Origin: an uncultured Mailhella sp.
GTDB taxonomy: Bacteria; Desulfobacterota; Desulfovibrionia; Desulfovibrionales; Desulfovibrionaceae
Assembly (NCBI RefSeq): GCF_944324615.1
Contig: NZ_CALUWY010000004.1
Span: forward strand, 47,046-111,045
Direction: 5' to 3'
DNA length: 64,000 nucleotides
The position numbers and the translations under genes were made by a program. The notes below the pieces were generated by a model. That model was not told the DNA's origin, ran no database searches, and saw nothing but the letters and a program-made list of their open reading frames with translations. Shown piece after piece: positions 28,175-39,330 of the stretch (positions are counted from its first letter, which is position 1; every line of letters begins with the position of its first letter).

Positions 28175-30463
28175 TTAGAGTTTGATATTCGCAATTTTGT
28201 CGTGGGCTTCGCTGCGTTCGTCGCTGTTGCGGCTGTCGTGGATGTAGCCCTTGATCTGTTTCAGAACGGAAAGGGGGATGCCTTCGCCGTCATGGCGCCC
28301 GCAACGGGGGCAGACATCGCCGATGATGCCAGTATAACCGCAGACCGGGTCGCGGTCCACAGGGTGGTTGATGGAACCGTAGCCTATGCCCATTTCCTTC
28401 ATGGCCTTGACGATGTCTTCGAAGGCCTGGAGGTTGTTGAGCGGGTCACCGTCCACTTCCACATAGCTGATGTGGCCGCCGTTGGTGAGCGCGTGATAGG
28501 GCGCTTCAAGGCGCAGCTTGTTGAAGGCGTTGATGGGGAAATACACCGGGATGTGGAAGGAGTTGGTGTAGTAGTCCCTGTCGGTGATGCCCGGAATGCT
28601 GCCGAAGAGCTTGCGGTCGTACTTGACGAAGCGGCCGGCGAGGCCTTCGGCCGGGGTGGCGATGACGGTGAAGTTCAGGCCGGTTTCCTCACCCTTGGCG
28701 TCGGACCGTTCGCGCAGGGTGCGCACGATGCGCAGCCCGAGTTCCTGCGCTTCTTCGGATTCGCCGTGATGCACGCCGATGAGCGCCTTCAGGCATTCGG
28801 CAAGGCCGATGAAGCCCGTGGTCAGCGTACCGTGCTTGAGCACTTCGCCCACTTCGTCGTTGGGGGCGAGATCATCGGAATCCAGCCAGATGCCCTGTCC
28901 CATGAGGAAGGGATAGTTGCGGCAGCGCTTGTGGCTCTGGATTTCCAGCCTTTCGAGAAGCTGGTCGAACACCAGGGTGATCTTTTCGTTGAATTCCTCG
29001 AAAAAGCCTTCCACGTCCCCGCGATGCTTGAGTCCCAGACGGGGCAGGTTGATGGACGTGAAGGAGAGGTTGCCTCTGCCGAAGGTGGTTTCGCGGTCCT
29101 TGTCGTAGCGGTTGGCCATGACGCGGGTGCGGCAGCCCATATAGGCCACTTCATGGTTGGGGTCGTCGCCCTTGAGATAGGGGGCGTTGAACGGCGCATC
29201 CATGAAGGAGAAGTTGGGGAACAGACGCTTGGCGGACACGCGGCAGGCCAGCTTGAACAGATCGTAGTTGGGATCGGTGGGGTTGAAGCTGTAGCCTTCG
29301 CGTACCTTGAAGATGTGGATGGGGAAAATGGGCGTTTCGCCGTTGCCGAGTCCCGCATCTTCGGCCAGAAGGGTGTTCTTGATGACCATGCGGCCTTCGG
29401 GCGAGGTGTCCGTGCCGTAGTTGATGGAGCTGAAGGGCACCTGCGCGCCGGCGCGGCTGTGCATGGTGTTCAGGTTGTGCAGCAGCCCTTCCATGGCCTG
29501 GTAGGTGTCTCTGTCCGTCTTGGCGATGGCCTTTTCGATGACATGGTCGGCTTCGGCCGCAGGCAGGCGCCGGGTGAGCGTTTCGCGCACGAAGGCGAGC
29601 CCTTCCTCATTGAGGATGGAACGGAAGGAGGCGTATTCCCCGGTGGGGAAGGAATAGGCGCGCAGGGCGCTCTTCACTTCGCCGCGGAAATCCTCGGGGG
29701 CGTCGCGCATGTCGAGGGCAAGGTCGATGTTCTTGATGAAGCTGCGGGCCACGCCGGGAGCGAGGCCGTATTCAAAGTTGGGAATGCTCTGTCCGCCGTG
29801 CTGATCGTTCTGGTTGGACTGAATGGCGATGCAGGCCAGGGCGCTTGCGCACTGAATGCTGTTGGGCTCGCGCAGGAAGCCGTGACCGGTGTTGAAGCCG
29901 CCGTTGAACAGCTTCTTGATGTCGATCTGGCAGCAGGTCGTGGTCAGCGACAGGAAATCGAGGTCGTGAATATGGATGTCGCCTTCCTCGTGGGCGCGGC
30001 TGAACTCGGGCGAGAGCAGATAATTCTTGTAGAAGGCCTTGGCTGCCTCGCTGCCGTAGCGGAGCATGGTGCCCATGGGCGTGTCGCCGTCGATATTGGC
30101 GTTCTCACGCTTGAGGTCCAGTTCCTTGGCATCGGTGAAGGAAAGATCCTTCAGCGTGTTCATGAGGCGGGTCTTCATTTCGCGCACGCGGGTGCGTTCG
30201 TTGCGATACAGGATGTAGGCCTTGGCGGTACGGGCATGACCGGCTTCGATGAGGACCTTTTCCACCAGATCCTGCACATGCTCCACGTCGGGGGTGTCGT
30301 TGCCTTCGGCTTCGAGCATGTCGAGCACCTGGTCGGCAAGGTTGCGGGACATGGCGCGGTCGGTGCCGCCCTGAGCTTTTGCCGCACGAAAGATCGCCTC
30401 ATCTATCTTGGCTATGTCGAAAGGAACTACGCGCGAATCTCGTTTCTTGATGAAGCGGATCAT
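28175..30463 (-). CDS. nrdD: Anaerobic (class III) ribonucleoside-triphosphate reductase, large chain
   Basis: Reduces ribonucleotides to deoxyribonucleotides under anaerobiosis by glycyl-radical chemistry. 762 residues: N-terminal ATP-cone (about 3-95, IRFIKKRDSRVVPFDIAKID), then the ten-stranded barrel with CASALACIAIQSNQNDQHGGQSIPNFEYG, GNLSFTSINLPRLG and NSFHIPVYF. A zinc-site region CGYTG...CPRCGRHDGEG follows. The last 30 residues contain only one GY (KQIKGYIHD) and lack the usual R..GK..E..DRVKH radical-domain pattern, which is found instead in the next gene. No nrdG activase gene is in the window. Confidence 0.93.
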   Translation of the reverse strand: MIRFIKKRDSRVVPFDIAKIDEAIFRAAKAQGGTDRAMSRNLADQVLDMLEAEGNDTPDVEHVQDLVEKVLIEAGHARTAKAYILYRNERTRVREMKTRLMNTLKDLSFTDAKELDLKRENANIDGDTPMGTMLRYGSEAAKAFYKNYLLSPEFSRAHEEGDIHIHDLDFLSLTTTCCQIDIKKLFNGGFNTGHGFLREPNSIQCASALACIAIQSNQNDQHGGQSIPNFEYGLAPGVARSFIKNIDLALDMRDAPEDFRGEVKSALRAYSFPTGEYASFRSILNEEGLAFVRETLTRRLPAAEADHVIEKAIAKTDRDTYQAMEGLLHNLNTMHSRAGAQVPFSSINYGTDTSPEGRMVIKNTLLAEDAGLGNGETPIFPIHIFKVREGYSFNPTDPNYDLFKLACRVSAKRLFPNFSFMDAPFNAPYLKGDDPNHEVAYMGCRTRVMANRYDKDRETTFGRGNLSFTSINLPRLGLKHRGDVEGFFEEFNEKITLVFDQLLERLEIQSHKRCRNYPFLMGQGIWLDSDDLAPNDEVGEVLKHGTLTTGFIGLAECLKALIGVHHGESEEAQELGLRIVRTLRERSDAKGEETGLNFTVIATPAEGLAGRFVKYDRKLFGSIPGITDRDYYTNSFHIPVYFPINAFNKLRLEAPYHALTNGGHISYVEVDGDPLNNLQAFEDIVKAMKEMGIGYGSINHPVDRDPVCGYTGIIGDVCPRCGRHDGEGIPLSVLKQIKGYIHDSRNSDERSEAHDKIANIKL

Positions 30464-30806
30464 AACCTTTTCTGAAACCTCTGAACCTTTTATCCTGGCC
30501 GGGGCCAGGGTATGCGCCGGATATTCGGCGTTACAATAACTGTTTGGCTATACTGACAAAAACAGCCGGAATTCCAAATTCTGCGAACAAGGTTTTCAGG
30601 CGTCTTCCAAGGAACGGGAACCCATCTTTCCCGAACCTGAGAAGAAGAGCCTAGCCTGCCGGAAGGAGCGGGTCAAGCGTCGTTCCGAAAAGAACGGAAG
30701 CTTAGCGGAAGTTCCGTTCATGAGATTCGACTGAGGGCGCGGCTTCGGCGCATTCTAAAAAAATTTTTTGTGCGGGAAGCGGGCCCGGACGGGGCGCGTC
30801 GCACTC
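30464..30806. other. Gene-free region upstream of nrdD
   Basis: No open frame with family resemblance, tRNA or rRNA is recognisable. It must hold the nrdD promoter. A weak inverted repeat CTGTTT...AAACAG is at 30540-30565, and an A7T6 block lies at 30758-30770. I see no convincing NrdR or FNR box. Confidence 0.4.
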
Positions 30807-30835
30807 TTGACAAGGGACGAAGTCACGGGTAAAAG
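30807..30835 (+). promoter_or_regulatory. Sigma-70-type promoter of the rimP-nusA-infB operon
   Basis: Perfect -35 TTGACA (30807-30812), 17-bp spacer, -10 TAAAAG (30830-30835). Transcription would begin near 30842. Confidence 0.65.
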
Positions 30836-30841
30836 GGTTCC

Positions 30842-30946
30842 ACGCAGTGGAAGGTGAGGTCCATTCCGGATCTTGCCTTTCTTACATCCTGATGCACCGC
30901 GCAAGGCGGTCTGGTAGGGTGGCCTGACGACGGCCTCCCTTTTTTT
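30842..30946 (+). promoter_or_regulatory. Structured leader with an intrinsic terminator ahead of rimP-nusA
   Basis: The predicted transcript folds into TTCCAC-GCA-GTGGAA, ACCGC/GCGGT, and a third stem AGGGTGGCC (30916-30924) / GGCCTCCCT (30932-30940) followed by seven T. This is a terminator inside the leader, 20 bp before the rimP start. It fits transcription attenuation of the nusA operon (NusA autoregulates in E. coli) or a short independent RNA. Confidence 0.55.
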
Positions 30947-30965
30947 ATTATATAAGGTATGATGC

Positions 30966-31598
30966 ATGGGAAAAGGTCTTTCTGCTGAACAGATCATCCG
31001 CCGTGTCCGTGAAGCGGCGGAACCTGTGATAGCTTCTTTCGGCCTGATGCTCTGGGGCATTGAAGTGGTGGCCGGAGGGCGCACGGTGGTGCGCGTGTAT
31101 GTGGACGCTCCGGCGGGCCGTGCCGGTGCCGCAGAGGCCGGAAACGGCGAAGACGGCGTGCTGGAGGGCGTTTCCGTCGATCAGTGCGCGGAAATTTCCC
31201 GCATGGTCGGACTGGCCCTGGAAGTCGACGAGGTATTTTCCGACGCCTGGGTGCTGGAAGTGTCTTCCCCCGGTCTGGACCGTATGTTTTTCGAGCCCGC
31301 CCAGCTTGCTTCCTATGCGGGGAGCGACATCGACGTGACGCTTGCGGACCCGCATCCCGATATTCCCGGGCGGCGCAGGTTCAAGGGGCCGCTCAAGTCC
31401 GTTTCCGACGGGCAGTTCATCATGGAGGTGCTTCTTGCGCCTGCCTCGGGCGAAAAGCCCGAGCCTGCGGATGTGGTCATCCGCTGGAATCAGGTCAAAA
31501 AGGCGCGCCTCATTCCCGTTTTTCCTGACACCAGCAAGCCCGGAGCCGGAAAGAACGCAAAGAAAGCGTCCGGCAAAGGCGGAGGTAAAAAAGCATGA
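30966..31598 (+). CDS. rimP: Ribosome maturation factor RimP
   Basis: Assists 30S maturation. 210 residues, with the N-terminal alpha/beta domain (AEPVIASFGLMLWGIEVVAGGRTVVRVYVD), SVDQCAEISRMVGLALEVDE and DAWVLEVSSPGLDRMF, then an Sm-like C-terminal domain. It ends in a Lys/Gly-rich tail (GKNAKKASGKGGGKKA) longer than in E. coli. AAGGT precedes the start. Overlaps nusA by four bases (ATGA). Confidence 0.93.
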   Translation: MGKGLSAEQIIRRVREAAEPVIASFGLMLWGIEVVAGGRTVVRVYVDAPAGRAGAAEAGNGEDGVLEGVSVDQCAEISRMVGLALEVDEVFSDAWVLEVSSPGLDRMFFEPAQLASYAGSDIDVTLADPHPDIPGRRRFKGPLKSVSDGQFIMEVLLAPASGEKPEPADVVIRWNQVKKARLIPVFPDTSKPGAGKNAKKASGKGGGKKA

Positions 31599-32875
31599 GC
31601 CTGGAACTGAAGAAAGCCATTGAACAGATCAGCAAGGACAGGGGGCTTGACCGCGACATGCTCGTCAGCACCCTCGAAGAAGCCGTGCGCACCTCCGTAA
31701 CGCGCAAGTACGGCGACGATCTGGACGTGGAAGTACATTACAGCGACGATACCGGGGACATCGAGGTCTTCCAGTTCAAGTTCGTGGTGGATGAGGTGGA
31801 AGACCCGCTCACCCAGATTTCTCTGGAAGAGGCGCGTCAGCACGATCCCTCCATCCAGATCGACGACGAAATGGGCTTCCGCCTCAAGGTGGAGGATCTC
31901 GGCCGCATTGCCGCCCAGTCCGCCAAGCAGGTCATCATTCAGCGTATGCGCGACGCCGAGCAGGAACTCATCTATGAGGAATTCAAGGACCGCGTGGGTG
32001 AAATCGTCAGCGGCATGGTGCAGCGCCGCGACAAGGGCGGCTGGGTCATCAATCTCGGCCGCACCGAAGCGCTGCTTCCCCGCGAGGAGCAGATTCCCCG
32101 CGAACATTACAAGCGCAACGACCGCATCCAGGCCCTCATCATCGACGTGCGCCGCGAAGGCCGCGGCCCGCAGGTCATCATTTCCCGCGCGCACCGCGAC
32201 TACATGGCGGCCCTGTTCCGCCGCGAAGTACCGGAAGTGGATGACGGCAGCGTGCAGATCATGGGCGTGGCCCGCGATCCCGGTTCCCGCGCGAAGGTGG
32301 CCGTGCTCTCCCGTGAGCGCGACATCGACGCCGTGGGCGCCTGCGTGGGCGTGCGCGGTTCCCGCATTCAGAACATCGTGCAGGAGCTGCACGGCGAGCG
32401 CATCGACATCGTGGTGTGGAACCCCGATATCGCCACCTATGCCCGCAATGCTCTGGCTCCGGCCGTGGTTTCCCGCATCAATGTGGACGAGGCCGCCAAT
32501 CTTCTGGAAGTCACCGTGCCGGACGATCAGCTCACCAACGCCATCGGCCGCAAGGGTCAGAACGTCAAGCTCGCGGCCAAGCTGCTGGGCTGGAAGATCG
32601 ATATCTTCACCGAATCCCGCTACCATGAGGCCAATGCCGCCGGACGCGGTCTGGAACAGGTGGCCAGCGTGGCCGAGATTCCGGTGGACAAGCTGATGGA
32701 AGCCGGGTTCCGTTCCCTCGACGCCCTGCGCGGCGCCACCGACGCGGAACTTGCGGAAAAGCTGGATCTTACCGATGCGCGCATTGCCGATCTGCGCGCC
32801 GCCGTGAACTTCCTCAGCCCCGTGGTGGAAGGCGATTCCGTGGAAGAGGAAAAAACGGAAGCGGGAGAGGAATAG
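31595..32875 (+). CDS. nusA: Transcription termination/antitermination factor NusA
   Basis: RNA-polymerase-binding factor for pausing, termination and antitermination. 426 residues: N-terminal polymerase-binding domain (1-125), S1 domain (about 130-200, GEIVSGMVQRRDKGGWVINLG), and KH1 and KH2 (VGACVGVRGSRIQNIVQEL near 247; AIGRKGQNVKLAAKLLGW near 315). A helix-hairpin-helix acidic repeat (AGFRSLDALRGATDAELAEKLDL) and an acidic tail complete it. Only one C-terminal repeat is present, unlike the two of E. coli. Confidence 0.96.
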   Translation: MSLELKKAIEQISKDRGLDRDMLVSTLEEAVRTSVTRKYGDDLDVEVHYSDDTGDIEVFQFKFVVDEVEDPLTQISLEEARQHDPSIQIDDEMGFRLKVEDLGRIAAQSAKQVIIQRMRDAEQELIYEEFKDRVGEIVSGMVQRRDKGGWVINLGRTEALLPREEQIPREHYKRNDRIQALIIDVRREGRGPQVIISRAHRDYMAALFRREVPEVDDGSVQIMGVARDPGSRAKVAVLSRERDIDAVGACVGVRGSRIQNIVQELHGERIDIVVWNPDIATYARNALAPAVVSRINVDEAANLLEVTVPDDQLTNAIGRKGQNVKLAAKLLGWKIDIFTESRYHEANAAGRGLEQVASVAEIPVDKLMEAGFRSLDALRGATDAELAEKLDLTDARIADLRAAVNFLSPVVEGDSVEEEKTEAGEE

Positions 32876-32879
32876 CAGC

Positions 32880-33114
32880 ATGGCGGAAAGGCAGGGGCCC
32901 GTCCGCATGTGTGTCGTGTGCAGACGGCGCTTTGCCAAGTCGCAGCTTATGCGTCATGTGCCTGCCCCAGAAGGCGTCGCCGCCGGGAACGGGCTTGAAG
33001 CAGACAAAGCTCAGACAAGGCCCGGCAGAGGCTGGTATGTGTGCGACGACCCGCAGTGCCGGGAGCGTTTCGCAGGCATGAAGTTCAGGCGCAAATCTCA
33101 CAAGGGGAGCAAGA

Positions 33115-33122
<8 letters not shown>
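32880..33122 (+). CDS. ylxR: YlxR family RNA-binding/nucleoid protein (DUF448)
   Basis: Small basic protein of 80 residues found between nusA and infB in many bacteria. Shows the CVVCRRRF motif at residues 11-18, GRGWYVC and CRERF, and a basic C-terminus. The last eight bases overlap the infB start. The expected LIxRF and GRGAYxC pattern is recognisable. Its role is not firmly established; some relatives act as nucleoid-associated regulators. Confidence 0.85.
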
Positions 33123-36306
<3,184 letters not shown>

Positions 36307-36346
36307 CGGAAGGATGCGCCGCAAGGCGGAACCTTACGCATGAAAC

Positions 36347-36383
36347 GCGGGCGGAAAGCACATGCTTTCCGCCCGCTTCGTTT
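36347..36383 (+). terminator. Terminator after infB
   Basis: GCGGGCGGAAAGCA (36347-36360) / TGCTTTCCGCCCGC (36363-36376), followed by TTCGTTT. Confidence 0.75.
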
Positions 36384-36402
36384 AACAGCGCTTCCTTGAA
36401 AG

Positions 36403-36447
36403 AAGCCTGCACAAAGGTTCCCGCGTGTTCTTCAGGCAGGCTTTTTT
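36403..36447 (+). terminator. Second terminator-like hairpin downstream of infB
   Basis: AAGCCTGC (36403-36410) pairs with GCAGGCTT (36436-36443) across a 25-base loop, followed by a T run of six. Could back up the first terminator or end a small RNA. Confidence 0.5.
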
Positions 36448-36690
36448 ATCCCTTTCCTGCGCCGTTCAGCGCTCTTTTCCGGTGGGGAGGAGGGGAAATA
36501 CCGCAGGGCGGGGAAAAAGGCTCCAGATGCCTCTGAAGCGTGCCGGAAACAGCGCGCGGGAGCCTTCCTTGTACGGCAGAAGAAGGCGGCATTGTCGTAC
36601 CGTGCGGGGATGTGCTTTCCGGGGCCCTTCATGCAGGGAAGGGAAGAGGACGGCTGCGGAGCATGCGGCCGTGGCGGGAGAAGGCATGAA

Positions 36691-36725
36691 AAAAGGCCCG
36701 GAGAAGCATGTTCTCCGGGCCTTTT
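36691..36725 (-). terminator. Terminator after opgH
   Basis: AAAAGGCCCGGAGAA / TTCTCCGGGCCTTTT with a five-base loop; 15-bp stem with T tract on the minus strand. Confidence 0.85.
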
Positions 36726-36743
36726 CATACCTTGGAAAGAGCG

Positions 36744-39206
36744 TCAGTTCTGGGCCACGCCCCAGTCATGCCCCTTGTCGGGAGGAAGCTGCCACACCTT
36801 CTTGTGCAGTTCGTGCAGCAGGCGCGGATCCATGAGCAGGGCGGATTTTTCCTGTTTGGAAAGGCCGAAGGGGCCTTTTTCCAGGGCTCTGGCAAGCAGA
36901 CTGCGGCGCATTTTTTCCCGGCTTTCCCCTATGGGACGTTCCCAGGTGCGGCGCCGGATGAGCGCAATGTGCAGGGCGTGCACGCGGGGAATGACCACGG
37001 CGCGCGTAAAGCCCCGGGAAGGCGCGATGGTAAAGGGGGAGTAGCGGTCGGGCCGGGCGAGTTCCTTGTGCATGTCGGCCTGTTCCGGGTCTTCCCTGAG
37101 TTCCGAGGAGGTGATGAACAGGCCCATGCGGCGGGCGGCCAGGCCCCAGCTCACGCGGCTTGTGAACACGGAAAGGGGGATGGAAAGGGCCAGGCCTATG
37201 GCGATGGGCGAGAACCACCAGAAAAAGCCCGGATTGATGAGCCACATGAGTCCGCCCCAGATGATGCCGATGAGCGTTCCCCACCAGTGGAAGCGTATGG
37301 CGTCGCCCCAGCTCGTGCCCATGTCGCTGCGGTTCTGGGTGTTCCACGACACCTTCCAGCCGAGCAGGGTGGTGACCACGAAGAAGCTGTGGAAGATCAT
37401 GCGCACGGGCGCAAGCAGGGTGGAAATGAGCACTTCCGCAAGCACGCTCATGCACATGCGCGTCGTGCCGCCGAAGTTTTTGGCTCCGCCTTTCTTCAGC
37501 GTGAGGATGATGGAGAAGATCTTGGGCATGAACAGCATGATGCAGGTGCTTCCCAGAAGCAGCAGCGCCCATTTCGGGTACCATGTGGGCCAGATGGGGA
37601 AGAGCGTGGGCTTGCTCGGGAAGTAGGTGGGCGGAATGAAGGCTTCCGTCACGGCCTGGATGGAGCTGAACACCAGGAAGAAGAACCACAGCAGCGCCGA
37701 GGCGTAGGACATGATGCCGTTGATGAACAGCGCCCTGTGCGTGGGGAAGATGCCGCCGGAGAAGATGAGCCGGCTGTGCTGAAGGTTGCCCTGGCACCAG
37801 CGGCGGTCGCGGATGAGTTCGTCGATGAGGGAGGGCGGCGTTTCTTCCCAGGAGCCGTCGAGGTCATAGGCCAGCCATACGCCGTAGCCTGCGCGGCGCA
37901 TGAGCGCCGATTCCACGAAGTCGTGGCTCAGTATGTCGCCCGCGAGGGGACCGCGGCCGGGCAGGGTGGGCAGCTGACAGTGACGGATGAAGGGGTCCAC
38001 GCGGATGATGGCGTTGTGTCCCCAGTACTGGGCGTCGCCGAGCAGCCAGAAATGCAGCCCTGTGGCGAACACGGGGCCGTAGAGGTGGTTGGCGAACTGC
38101 TGCACGCGGGCCACGAGGCTGTTCATGTTCACGGCAAGGGGCGGCGTCTGTATCATGCCCATTTCCGGGTGCAGCTCCATGGATTTCACCATGCGCACCA
38201 TGGTGCGGCCGCTCATGACGCTGTCGGCGTCGAACACGATCATATACTTGTACTGCGCGCCCCAGCGGCGGCAGAAGTCGGCCACGTTGCCGCTCTTGCG
38301 CTTGGTGTTGTTGCGCCTGCGGCGGTAGAAGATATGGCCGAAGCAGTCTTCCTTGCTGCAGAATTCGTACCAGGCCTCTTCCTCGGACACCCAGGCGTCG
38401 GGGCTTGTGGAGTCGCTCAGGATGAAGATGTCGAATTTGTCGCTTTCGCCGGTGCGCACCAGGGAATGCCAGGTGGCGGCGATGCCGGCCATGTATCTGT
38501 GGGGATCTTCGTTATAGACGGGGAAGAGTATGGCGGTGCGGCAGTCGTCGGGAATGACGGCCTCGTCGCAGCCTCTGGTGGGGGTGAAGCGGTCCACCTT
38601 GCGGGAAAGCACCCAGCAGCCCGCCACGCACATCCAGAAGCCTATGGAAATCCAGCCGAAGAGGATGGCGAAGAGCACGGCCGTCACGATTTTGACGGCC
38701 TCTATGCCCTGCTGGGGCAGGATGCTGTACATGAGGTAGGCGCCGATGACGGCGGGCACGAGGATGAGCGTCATGAGCAGGCTGCGGCGGCGGCCGGCCA
38801 CGCGCTCCCATTCAAGCTGACGGCGCTGACGGTCGGCGCTGTCCTTCCAGGTGGCGCGTTCCTTCATGCCGGAAGGGAAGATGCGGAAAAGGCGGCTCAG
38901 GGTTTTCTTGAAGATGCTTATCCAGGGCGTGCGGTCCAGTTCTTCCGCAAGCATGGAACTGCGGGTCATGCCCGGGGCGGACATGAGGTGGGGCGCGTCG
39001 TCGCCGGGAATGAGCTCACGCCCCTTTTCGGCCAGAATGGCGTGAAGGCAGGCGAGTGCCTCTTCGTAGTCGGGGTGGTCGGAGGAGCAGCGTTTCAGAC
39101 TTTCCAGGGCAAGTTCCACGCTTTCCCTGGGCGACAGGTTCAGTCCGCGCGCATAAAGCAGTATGCGGTCGCGGACGCGGAAATCCATATCCTGATAGGA
39201 ATTCAT
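36744..39206 (-). CDS. opgH: Glucans biosynthesis glucosyltransferase H (OpgH/MdoH)
   Basis: Inner-membrane GT2 transferase that polymerises UDP-glucose into the beta-1,2 backbone of osmoregulated periplasmic glucans. 820 residues with two membrane segments near 145-210. The cytosolic catalytic loop (about 235-520) contains FPVYNEDP, FDADSVMSG (DxD) and RDRRWCQGNLQH (the Q/RxxRW motif). Several more helices run to about 690, and the C-terminal tail is soluble. AAAGGT precedes the ATG. Follows opgG by 124 bp in the same direction. Confidence 0.95.
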   Translation of the reverse strand: MNSYQDMDFRVRDRILLYARGLNLSPRESVELALESLKRCSSDHPDYEEALACLHAILAEKGRELIPGDDAPHLMSAPGMTRSSMLAEELDRTPWISIFKKTLSRLFRIFPSGMKERATWKDSADRQRRQLEWERVAGRRRSLLMTLILVPAVIGAYLMYSILPQQGIEAVKIVTAVLFAILFGWISIGFWMCVAGCWVLSRKVDRFTPTRGCDEAVIPDDCRTAILFPVYNEDPHRYMAGIAATWHSLVRTGESDKFDIFILSDSTSPDAWVSEEEAWYEFCSKEDCFGHIFYRRRRNNTKRKSGNVADFCRRWGAQYKYMIVFDADSVMSGRTMVRMVKSMELHPEMGMIQTPPLAVNMNSLVARVQQFANHLYGPVFATGLHFWLLGDAQYWGHNAIIRVDPFIRHCQLPTLPGRGPLAGDILSHDFVESALMRRAGYGVWLAYDLDGSWEETPPSLIDELIRDRRWCQGNLQHSRLIFSGGIFPTHRALFINGIMSYASALLWFFFLVFSSIQAVTEAFIPPTYFPSKPTLFPIWPTWYPKWALLLLGSTCIMLFMPKIFSIILTLKKGGAKNFGGTTRMCMSVLAEVLISTLLAPVRMIFHSFFVVTTLLGWKVSWNTQNRSDMGTSWGDAIRFHWWGTLIGIIWGGLMWLINPGFFWWFSPIAIGLALSIPLSVFTSRVSWGLAARRMGLFITSSELREDPEQADMHKELARPDRYSPFTIAPSRGFTRAVVIPRVHALHIALIRRRTWERPIGESREKMRRSLLARALEKGPFGLSKQEKSALLMDPRLLHELHKKVWQLPPDKGHDWGVAQN

Positions 39207-39289
39207 GCGAAGACCTTTTGAGGCTGGAGGTTTTTTGCCGCCGGGAAGAAGGGGCGCGCAGGGCGGCCCTTATGAGTGTCCCGGAAGGC

Positions 39290-39318
39290 GGGGCCTTCCG
39301 CGGGATGCGGAAGGCCCC
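39290..39318 (-). other. Stem-loop between opgG and opgH
   Basis: GGGGCCTTCCGC / GCGGAAGGCCCC, perfect 12-bp stem, five-base loop. No T run on the minus strand, so probably a processing or stability element. Confidence 0.6.
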
Positions 39319-39330
39319 TCGATGATCAGA

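Larger units (their letters stand above)
36307..36743. other. Gene-free interval between infB and opgH
   Basis: Contains three stem-loops listed separately and about 240 bp (36450-36690) with no convincing gene, repeat or RNA family that I can recognise. Confidence 0.5.

Noticed and set aside
30464..30960. A tRNA, 6S RNA or SRP RNA gene in the gap between nrdD and rimP
   Set aside because: No cloverleaf, TPsiC-like sequence or SRP signature could be found; only a leader-type terminator is supported.
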